A stretch of 64,000 nt of DNA from Sebastes aleutianus. Taxonomy: Eukaryota; Chordata; Actinopteri; Perciformes; Sebastidae. Below, in pieces: positions 56,360-64,000 of this stretch. A program made the translations under genes and the position numbers. Below the pieces are notes generated by a model. That model had not been told where the DNA came from, made no database searches, and saw only the letters and a list, made by a program, of their open reading frames with translations. The stretch is from NCBI GenBank assembly GCA_916700875.1, contig CAKAKS010000031.1, positions 4,034,477-4,098,476 of the forward strand, in the 5' to 3' direction. Numbering within the stretch: the stretch's first letter is position 1; each line of letters opens with the position of its first letter.

Positions 56360-57770
56360 GTGAGAAACTCAAGACCAGCATCATATTAATACCGCCAGTG
56401 CATAGATAAGAGCTATCGGCCTTGTTGTCATGTTAGAGCAGAACAGTGACCTTGCGTCGCCAGGGCAACAGCCTTGCTTTGCTTCTGACACAAGGTCATT
56501 CACCTTGCAGCTGTTTAGTAACTTTGTGGCCCGCCGTGATACTGCACTGGAATGCACTTGATTGGTGTGTAAAATACAAATCAAGTGCAGTTCTGTTATC
56601 AAAAACATTTATCATTATTTATCTCTCTTATTTAGATCAGGACTCACAAATACTGTGATCACTCATGGCCTTCTGTTTTCAGTACAGCATGTTGGCTTCG
56701 CCTTGGCTTGTCCAAACCATTAACACGCACAGTAAAATATGGTTTTGTGGTGTTTTGGTGGCTTGTTGTGCACATGCTGTGTGGCTATGATGTCCCAGCC
56801 AGAGATCTTCGAGTGTCTTCCCTGAAGCCACAGTGCTGCCACGAGATAAATTTGCAGAACCGTGGTCGTCATCCTGTTCTCCGCCTTATGTGCAGCCCAG
56901 AAACAAACAAGTGGTTACCACAAAATTTTAATTTACTGTTGCATTCTGATCAAACATGTTTGCATAGCTTGAGCTTTTAGCTTATGGGTGCAGTCAGACT
57001 ACACCGCTGTTCATTTCAGCAAAGAAGCAGGCTATAATGCATTTTCTTCTTGTTGTTCTTCTTCTTCTTGTTGAGAAAATATCTTACCTAGTTTGCCTGG
57101 CTTGCACAGACTTCAGTCTGTCTGAAATTTTACATGCAAAATAGCAAGACTCTTCAATGCACAGAGATTGCATGGGTGGCAGAGAGTGCAAGGGCAGGGA
57201 GTCCTAGCTTTTCTTGCGAGTAAATAACACCTTGGAGAGTTTTTCAGTGGATCACAATCTGCCCCCTCTCTGTACCAACACACGGTGTGCAGAGATTGAT
57301 GACCTCTCTTTGGAAAAAATTGAGGAAATTGGTTTCTTGGTGAATCAGTTGCAAGCATGGCTTCAAGCTCTCTCTCCCCATGTTCTCTGTCACTCTCCAT
57401 TGTAAACCACTTGTTTCCTCATGGGAGAAGCCGGCCTCTCCTCTCTTCCCTATTACAAATCTATCAGTGTGCCACAGAGGAGAGCACACTTCCTTTAAAG
57501 GGAATCAGAGGAGCTGATTTGATGCACCACCGCTGCTGCTGCTGCATCAGCAAGCACATATTTTCAGGGACCCATGTGGTCAGGACAGAGCTTGCAACTC
57601 GAACTTGTGTAATTGCCTCTGCTTGTACATTGAGTAAAAAAAAAAATAGGGCAAAGTCAGGTGAAATGACATGAAAAGTTAGCATTTTATGCTATTTAGC
57701 TGCTAAAATTAAAAGTGGCAGGTTGAAAATATTGTGCTAATTTGTTTTAATTTTGCTCTGTCATCCACAG
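56360..57770. other. gpsm1 intron 5
   Basis: A CTT-rich tract near 57,048-57,070. Otherwise no feature; the open frames on both strands lack support. Confidence 0.4.
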
Positions 57771-57886
57771 CGATTATCCATAGCCAAAGAATTTGGGGAC
57801 AAAGCGGCAGAACGGCGAGCCTACAGTAACCTCGGCAATGCCCTGATATTCCTGGGCCAGTTCAACACAGCCACTGAATACTACAG
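57771..57886 (+). CDS. gpsm1: gpsm1 exon 6 (TPR6)
   Basis: It encodes residues 237-274, RLSIAKEFGDKAAERRAYSN then LGNALIFLGQFNTATEYY, plus two bases. The acceptor is CCACAG; the donor is ACAG then GTGAGG. Confidence 0.96.
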
Positions 57887-58408
57887 GTGAGGAGAGAGGA
57901 GAGTCTGACATCTAGTGGAGGAAAGGGAAAGTGGATATCTGCATGTGACTGAAACAAATCTGATGCATGACACGAGAACTCTTAAAATACCATAAAAAGT
58001 GCTGTAGGACAATTTTTTCCATTTGTTTTCTCCTTTTCTCATTCACCTCTTTGTTACCTTCTACATGTTCAGTGTTTCTTTCACTCACTTTATCCCTCTG
58101 TTTCTTTTTAAAAATAAATAATAAAATACAATAAAAATAAAATAAAATAGGGGGTGAATGAGTATTACCCTTGCAGCAAACCAACTGGTGTATCTGTAGA
58201 GGGTCTGTCAGAATTCTGTTGTCATAATCAAGAGTGGTAAACTCGTAATGAAGATGGTGGTATTCATATTTGTTAATGTTTCTGGTCTGGTTAAAGTAAT
58301 CCATAAAAGGCGATCATATTTTGTAGAACCTACCCTCCTGTCTTTTTAATGAGGTACCTTATTTTCTCTAAATCTAAATGCGTCATCCTCTTGTTTCTTT
58401 GTCTATAG

Positions 58409-58564
58409 GAAAACTCTGCAGCTGTCCAGGCAGCTGAGGGACCAGGTGATGGAGGCTCAGGCCTGCTACAGCCTTGGAAACACCTACACTCTTTTGCAGC
58501 AGTATGAGAGGGCCATAGACTACCACCTGAAGCACCTGTACATAGCTCAGGAGCTTACTGATAG
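58409..58564 (+). CDS. gpsm1: gpsm1 exon 7 (TPR7)
   Basis: It encodes residues 276-326, KTLQLSRQLRDQVMEAQACY then SLGNTYTLLQQYERAIDYHL and KHLYIAQELTD, plus two bases. KTLQLSRQLRDQ is the AGS3-type rather than the LGN-type sequence. The acceptor is TCTATAG; the donor is ATAG then GTAGAA. Confidence 0.96.
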
Positions 58565-58656
58565 GTAGAATGAGCAATATCTAATGCATATGCACAGACA
58601 TGCCAGAGTACAGGAGTAGTTTTTAAACATTTGTCTGTATGTTCGTGTCTCATTAG

Positions 58657-58765
58657 AGTTGGTGAGGGACGTGCCTGCTGGAGTCTGGGAAACGCATACG
58701 TGTCTTTACAGAACCACAAACAAGCTCTCCACTACGCCCGAAAGCACCTGGACATCTCGAAAGAA
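58657..58765 (+). CDS. gpsm1: gpsm1 exon 8 (TPR8)
   Basis: It encodes residues 328-363, VGEGRACWSLGNAYVSLQNH then KQALHYARKHLDISKE. The intron before it is only 92 bases. The acceptor is CATTAG; the donor is GAA then GTGAGA. Confidence 0.95.
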
Positions 58766-58871
58766 GTGAGACTTAGAAATTCTCAAAAATGCCCCTTTTG
58801 GTAAAGTCAAGGCTTCTTGCAATCAAACTAATGTGACCCATCTGGACCCTGCCTCTTCATTTCCTCCTCAG

Positions 58872-58986
58872 ATCGGAGACAGAAATGGGGAACTGACAGC
58901 CAGAATGAATGTGGAGCAGCTGATGGAGGTTCTGGGGGTCAACGAGAGCGACCTTTCACCATCCAGCTCAGAGTTTGAGATGCAAG
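58872..58986 (+). CDS. gpsm1: gpsm1 exon 9 (end of TPR domain)
   Basis: It encodes residues 364-401, IGDRNGELTARMNVEQLMEV then LGVNESDLSPSSSEFEMQ, plus one base. The capping helix of the TPR array ends here and an acidic/Ser linker begins. The preceding intron is 106 bases. The donor is CAAG then GTGACA, and a repeat begins within about 15 bases of it. Confidence 0.94.
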
Positions 58987-58989
58987 GTG

Positions 58990-59813
58990 ACACTCAAAGA
59001 TTTTGTTACCGTCAAACAGAGCCAAGCCAGCTGGTTCCCCCTGATTCCAGTCTTTAAGCTAAGCTAAGCTAAGCTAACTGGCTGCAGCTTCATATTTAAA
59101 GGGACTGTTTGTAACTTTTTAAGCGTATAAATGTACCGGGTCGGGACACATTCGCGTTCGCATATGCGCGCTCGCGTGTGGCCGGCGTCCCTGCTCCTCT
59201 GCCTGCTTGCCTTCACTCAGACAGCGCGCGCGCAATATCTAGTGAATGTACAGTGGACGTTTGTGCAGAAATAAATGCTGCAGCTTCACCAGACAAACAA
59301 GAGGTTTTCCGTGTTTTGTGAAGTGACGGGACTCTGCAGAGAGAAACCTTGTCATCTCGTTACCGACCGGGTGCCGGTGTCCCCCTGTTCACTCCGGCTG
59401 CGGGCGGAGAGAACAGGAAGACACACTGCGGAGCCCCGCTGCTGAAGCCTGCGATGAGGCAGGAGAAGCAAACAAAGTATCAGCATTGATTCATGGAGAG
59501 ACCTTCGTCTGGTCAGCTAACATTACTGCCAAGCAGCTGAAATATAGAGTGATATTGTGGTTTTAGCTGACGTGTGTCGCCTCACTGTTTTGAGCGATGC
59601 TCGTTCATGTCTATGTAGAGCGAGCAAGCACAAGCCCGACGCTGACTTTCGTAGATTTCACGGCCACAGGTGTCGCTGTTAAGAAGCATTACTGAAAGTT
59701 ACAAATAGTCCCTTTAACAGACAGACATGAGAGTGGTATCAATCTTCTCATTTAACTCTCGGCAAGAAAGCAAATAAGTGTATTTTCCAAAATGTTTAAC
59801 TATTCCTTTAAAC
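58990..59813 (+). repeat. Interspersed repeat abutting gpsm1 exon 9, split by a TTAA MITE
   Basis: Left part: CCAAGCCAGCTGGTTCCCCC, then a four-unit (AAGCT) tandem at about 59,055-59,075, then GCTGCAGCTTCATATTTA. Right part after 59,717: CAGACATGAGAGTGGTATCA, then CTCGGCAAGAAAGCAAATAA and ACTATTCCTTTAA. Together they match a common fish repeat. It starts within about 15 bases of the exon 9 donor. Confidence 0.75.
59096..59717 (-). mobile_element. TTAA MITE 'AAAGGGACTATTTGTAAC', copy 2, inverted and nested
   Basis: TTAA at 59,096-59,099 and 59,714-59,717. The ends are the same as at 51,338 in the opposite orientation. It lacks the minisatellite expansion: only one GCATATGCGCGC-type unit near 59,160. 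Confidence 0.92.
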
Positions 59814-61376
59814 AAAAGTATAAATATATACACACACACACACACATACAAATTCACAGAGCGGGAGAGTCTGATTTAAGAGATCCCTTCATTTACAGTA
59901 TGTTTGTACAGTATGTACTCTCTATTGAATGTTAGTATTGGGATGATACTGAAAAACTCTTTAAAAACTAATTATAGTTTTTCAGATAATGAGATAGGCA
60001 AACGGGCTAAATGTAACAGATTTGTGGTCTTTAGTGTTACTGAAGAGCTTTTATTGCATTTTATGAAGAATTGTCCAGGTATAGTGGCTATTTTTGTGAG
60101 CATTACCTTAGAATGTCACCGGGGAAACACACAGTATGCTACAGCATGCAAAGCACAATGTCCTTTTATAAAGTAATAATTTAGTTTGTACATAACACTT
60201 TAGGCTGAGCTGATTTTAGGTGTACTGATTGATGTGTGTATCTCTCTTTATGATTTATTCTGCTTTAGTTTTGTATAATGTGGGATGTTTAAATGCATAT
60301 GCAACCATAGGTTTGGTGAAACAAACAAAGAAATGAATCTTGTGACTCAAAGCACTGAAGACTTTAGGCCATCAGTGATTTATGTGCACTGTAACCTTAT
60401 TTCTTTAACATTACGTAAGCAAGTTATTCCGTCTCCTTAGTAATGGCAGAGGGAGAGGGCGCGGCAGATGTAAAAGCCTGTCTCTGTGTGAGTGTGCTTG
60501 CATTTGTGTGCGTGTGTGTTTAAATGTGTCTGTTTGCACTCTGCAAACCGTGGTTAGGGGAAGCTGTCTCGGAGCTGCACGTGCTCTCCCATTTCATAGA
60601 AATGGGAACAAAAAATAATGTCCATCGAGCTCTAGGAAATTGTTTATAAACGTGACTCAAGGGGTTAATTAGTAAATGGGCATTTGTAAATCACCTTAAA
60701 CTACAGACAACATACTTTAAAATCTTTGTTTCAATAGTTTTTAGATTCTGCTCTTTTATCTTCTATGTTTGACAAAAATAGCACGTGTTGGCCTCGAGCA
60801 AGCCGACTGGAATACTGTTTGTGTACACAAGGTGGCAATTTAAATGTAAAACCAACTTAAGGTGAGACAGACATCACAGGCTTACAGTGTCTGTTATGTC
60901 TGAACTGAGTCTAAATATGAGAGAAAGCAATGGGTGTGTACATTTTTGGGGTTAAATTCTTGACTTTACCCCCCAGCCTCAGGAAGATGGTTTGATTCTA
61001 AAGCACAGTCTGCTGTCAACATTATCCTCAAATATGATATAGATTCCCTCCAACTCACGTGATTGGGAGCAGTTGAAAATGCATAAAATGAAGCTTGGGA
61101 GAAACTGTACAATCTTTATCTGTAACAGTCAGCCTGGCTTTTTGTGGGATGTTTGCTTTCATGAACCCTCCTCCGGGCAGAATCTCACACCCATGTCCTA
61201 CATTTCCCTCTCTGGTGCGGAGCTGGCAAACAGACTCTTATTCAGGTTGTTTTGTTGTCTGTCTAGACCTCGTATCCACACTGAACATCACGGGGCAAAT
61301 GCTGACATGAGAAAAAAACAAAGAGCGCCTTGCGTGCTTGATTAGTAACGTTTATTATGTGGTTTTTTTTCTGTAG
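59814..61376. other. gpsm1 intron 9 remainder
   Basis: A CA tract near 59,829-59,846 and otherwise unremarkable intron sequence. Confidence 0.4.
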
Positions 61377-61447
61377 GAGCGAGACCCAAATTCACCAAGA
61401 GAAACAGCATGGACAGCGTAGAACTGTGGAAGTACTCTTCAGATAAG
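61377..61447 (+). CDS. gpsm1: gpsm1 exon 10 (linker)
   Basis: It encodes Gly402 (split) to Lys425: ARPKFTKRNSMDSVELWKYS then SDK. The acceptor is TTTTTTCTGTAG; the donor is AAG then GTGATC, a weaker site than the others. Human AGS3 has an equivalent ARPKRTQRLSAE-type linker exon. The basic KRNS site could be phosphorylated (inferred). Confidence 0.92.
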
Positions 61448-61580
61448 GTGATCTATCTCTCACATTTCAGCACGACACTCCAGAGAGAAATGTGCCTGTA
61501 AATGTAGCCCACACACACACACATCTCTCCCCAAAGCGTTATCAATCCCCTCCTCTAACAATGTGTTCTTTTTACTGCAG

Positions 61581-61751
61581 AACGGTGAGAACCAGGACTT
61601 GGAAAGTATACCCAGGAGATCCAAGAGTCAGCTGTCCCAGCCAGGCAAAAGAAAAAACTATCCTGACAGCCAGTCATCAGATGAGAGGCCGTGGTTGGAC
61701 TCTCCTCTAGACACTGATGACATCACTGTGCAAGTCCCGCCTCCAGTACCA
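61581..61751 (+). CDS. gpsm1: gpsm1 exon 11 (linker, last exon in window)
   Basis: It encodes residues 426-482, NGENQDLESIPRRSKSQLSQ then PGKRKNYPDSQSSDERPWLD and SPLDTDDITVQVPPPVP, in phase 0 at both ends. SPLDTDDITVQVP aligns with the SPLDSADVRVHVP stretch just before the first GoLoco motif of human AGS3. The next exon should therefore start that motif; it is not present by 64,000. The acceptor is TACTGCAG; the donor is CCA then GTGAGT. Confidence 0.93.
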
Positions 61752-63455
61752 GTGAGTAGCTTCAGTATATTTTCCTCATTAGCTTCTTATTCTGACCCGA
61801 CCAGTGTTTCAAGTGGAAAAAAACCCTCTCTTATTCACATGTTGGCGTGTGTATCGGCCGGTATCAGCAATCTCTTGCGACTTATTCCTATTTATTCATT
61901 ATTTCTTTAAGCATGTTGTACTGTGTCAGTCATAATCAGCTGTGATTTTATTGCTATATTATTATACTTGGGCTATACATCTTCTATAGTAGGCCTATAA
62001 TACTTCAATAATATTCCAGCTGGAACATTATAGGGTTAAGGTGGTGTGTTTAGTGTTAATAGTTAAAGGGCTTTCCTGTATTATTTGTGGCATATAGTCG
62101 GGTATCATTCAGGTTTTAGGAGTCCCAGTAAGGATGATCCTACATATTATGCAGCAGGATAAAGAGACACATTCTGAATTTCTACAGTGAATAAAAGATA
62201 CTAGGAGATATTTGAGAACATTTGAAGGTTTTTGACTTAAAACTATGCAATTTTACATCATTTGGGACCATTATTATTACTAGTTAAATGATTATTTTAT
62301 TATTTACACATATCACAGCCTTCGTCTGAACATTTAATTCTTCTGGGGAAAAAAAAGCAGATTCAGAAAACTTTTAAATAATGTTTCATTAATTATAATT
62401 GTTCACAAATAAAAATAGTTATGATGAACAGTTCACTAATTATTTTACAAAAAAGGACGTGAACATTGTGTTGGTAAATACACTACATTGCATTGAAACT
62501 GATTATAAAATGTAAGTTTTGCACTTTCTTATGCCATACATTACTGCACTCCTAATAGTGTCAAAATTCAAGTACTTCTCAGTTTTGAGACTTAGTTAAA
62601 AAGCCTGAGGATAAAGCAATAAAAATATATATATTATTTTTTATTTTTTGCTGACAAAAGACAAAAAAAGACTGCTGAAGCTCTACAATTTATTTCATGC
62701 CTCAGAGTATTAAACACCCCACCAAAATCTGTAATAACCCCTGCCATAAATCTAAGATATGCCATCCTTTTAACTCAATCAGGGATGGGTTTAATTCCTC
62801 TCCTAGAAAGCATCAAGGGGACCTGAAATGCTGACTGCTGAATTCACCTACCTACTTTTTCCCTTCTTGTCTGCTCATCCCCCTGTCCAAGATGCCTTCA
62901 GGGCTTCTGCTTTAAAGAGAAAATGAGAGAAATTAGAGAGATTAAATTGGGAACATTTCCCTTAATTTCCCACGAGGTAATACAGTAATATGTTAGAAGT
63001 CAGATACAGGGTAAAAGGTGTCTTCTCATTAAATACCAACAGTGCTCCATTTGCTGTGAACTAGATTCTTAATGAATATGCCGTTTCACAGCTGTTATGT
63101 ATCCCCTAAAATCCTGTGCCCCCACAGCACCTAATCGTGCCTTGCTTCTGAGGCTTTCTATGATAATTGTTGTAATCAGCGAGCTGACAGGCTAGAAAAG
63201 AAGTGGAAATTGCCGGGCTGCATGATGATAGTTCATCACGTGGGATTAGAATGCTAAATGTTGGTAATCCCGATGACATTGAAGCATCCCCATTTTCTCA
63301 AATCTGCCAATCTTTTAAAGCCAGCTGTGTGTCGGTGAACTCTCTTTCCTGAACTTGTGATTTCTTTAGGATGTATCTTCAGGGGCAGTTAAAACTTTGT
63401 GGAACCATCAAATGATCAGTTTCAGTATCAGATTGAAGTTCACATTCTTTTTTTC
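61752..63455. other. gpsm1 intron 11 (first part), no GoLoco exon
   Basis: I searched for code giving Phe-Phe-Asp-Leu-Leu and a downstream Asp-Asp-Gln-Arg, which mark GoLoco motifs, and found none. The part at 62,930-63,310 is repeat-free with balanced composition and might be a conserved noncoding element. Confidence 0.45.
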
Positions 63456-64000
63456 TTAAACCTGGAGTAGGCGAGATTGGAGCAAATACGATTTAAAAAA
63501 GTGATTTTTATAAAACGGTCGCTATATCGTGACAGTAGTACATGAAACAGGTAATCTGAAAAAAATCATGTTCCTCTGGTGTTCTCCGGTGCTCCTAACG
63601 GCATCTGCAAGATTTCACATACCGGACTCAAACTACCAGTAAGAGCTGATCTGAGGTCTGCTGTCCATCTGCTGTCTATGAGAGTCGGCTGTCAATCACT
63701 CGCAAACTCCAACGAAACGGTCAAACTAGGCAGTGCTGATCAAATATGAATCAATATTCTGTTACGTTAATGCCTATTTCTCTCCTCAGATGTTCTCAGA
63801 ATCATCTTGTAGTGCACGGTTTAGCTGTAAAATGAGAAAGTTTGTGCTGCCGCTGCCGCCATTGTAGAAATCTGTTGAAGGAACGCCAAGTTCCGGTCAC
63901 ATGACCGGATCACAGCCAATAGGAACGTTCTCTCTCAATGAAATGACCTGTGATTGGTCAAAGTCGATAGATTTTTTAAAGCCTGAAAACAGAGCCATGA
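63456..64000 (+). mobile_element. TTAA MITE family 'TTAAAGCTGCAGTAGGC' (copy E), cut by window end
   Basis: It starts TTAAACCTGGAGTAGGCGAG and follows copy C closely through AACGGTCGCTATATCGTGAC, CGGTCAAACTAGGCAGTGCT and CCTGAAAACAGAGCCATGA at the edge. The right end lies outside. Confidence 0.85.

Larger units (their letters stand above)
34269..64000 (+). other. gpsm1: gpsm1 (AGS3) gene, 5' part: 11 coding exons, right end outside window
   Basis: GPSM1/AGS3 is a cytosolic and cortical regulator. An N-terminal TPR array binds partners such as the NuMA/Inscuteable/Frmpd class, and C-terminal GoLoco motifs hold GDP-bound Gai, giving roles in receptor-independent G-protein signalling and spindle orientation. 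Eleven exons with GT/AG borders and matching phases join into about 482 residues. These contain eight TPR-like helix pairs (about residues 29-395) with repeated Leu-Gly-Asn cores, then a Ser/Pro-rich linker. Sequence details favour GPSM1 over GPSM2/LGN (KAGDFK; EQGDKVGEARALYNIGNV; IGDRNGELTARMNV). The GoLoco exons expected next are not found by 64,000. Which teleost duplicate (a or b) this is cannot be settled. Intron 1 is 14.4 kb and repeat-filled. Confidence 0.9.

Noticed and set aside
59904..60176. 90-codon frame in gpsm1 intron 9
   Set aside because: AT-rich intronic sequence without motif or splice signals that keep the gpsm1 phase; exon 9 joins exon 10 directly in frame.
61752..64000. 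Possible GoLoco exon before the window end
   Set aside because: No frame gives the Phe-Phe-Asp-Leu-Leu to Asp-Asp-Gln-Arg pattern, and the only clear feature is a MITE.

Overview
The window looks like genomic DNA of a teleost fish, probably a percomorph. The coding exons are small with GT/AG borders, the introns are long and AT-rich, and there are many fish-type interspersed repeats (a Rex3/RTE-like LINE, an L2-like LINE tail, Tc1-like fragments, and TTAA- and hAT-type MITEs). Nothing in it is bacterial or phage-like.

Layout. Positions 1 to about 7,000 are the 5' end of a LIM-homeobox gene that I identify as lhx3, on the minus strand. Two alternative first coding exons are visible: exon 1a (6548-6617, 23 codons) and exon 1b (2796-2892, 32 codons). 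Both end one base into a codon, so either can splice to the shared LIM-domain exon, which lies to the left of this window. From about 7,000 to 33,900 I see no protein-coding gene apart from transposons. This gap holds an L2-like LINE tail, a nearly full-length Rex3-like retrotransposon (24,713-28,080), many MITEs, and several repeat-free stretches rich in ATTA motifs that could be cis-regulatory. From about 33,950 to the right edge is the 5' two thirds of gpsm1 (AGS3) on the plus strand. It has a promoter with a perfect CRE palindrome and a GC box, exon 1, a 14.4-kb first intron, then ten further coding exons. Together they encode about 482 residues: the whole TPR domain and most of the linker. 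The four GoLoco (Gai-binding) motifs expected at the C-terminus are not in the window.

How the genes relate. lhx3 is a pituitary and motor-neuron transcription factor. gpsm1 is a receptor-independent regulator of Gai and of spindle orientation. They are divergently arranged and share the repeat-filled intergenic region. In human, QSOX2 lies between LHX3 and GPSM1; I see no trace of it here.

Repeats dominate the rest. At least five nested or multi-copy MITE systems can be resolved from terminal inverted repeats and target-site duplications. Three repeats start within about 35 bases of gpsm1 splice donors (exons 2, 4 and 9). I found no convincing new molecular system. The most unusual items are a 21-bp palindromic minisatellite with a 67-bp higher-order period inside a nested MITE, a 25-bp near-perfect inverted repeat at 28.7-28.9 kb, and a perfect 23-bp hairpin at 24.54 kb.
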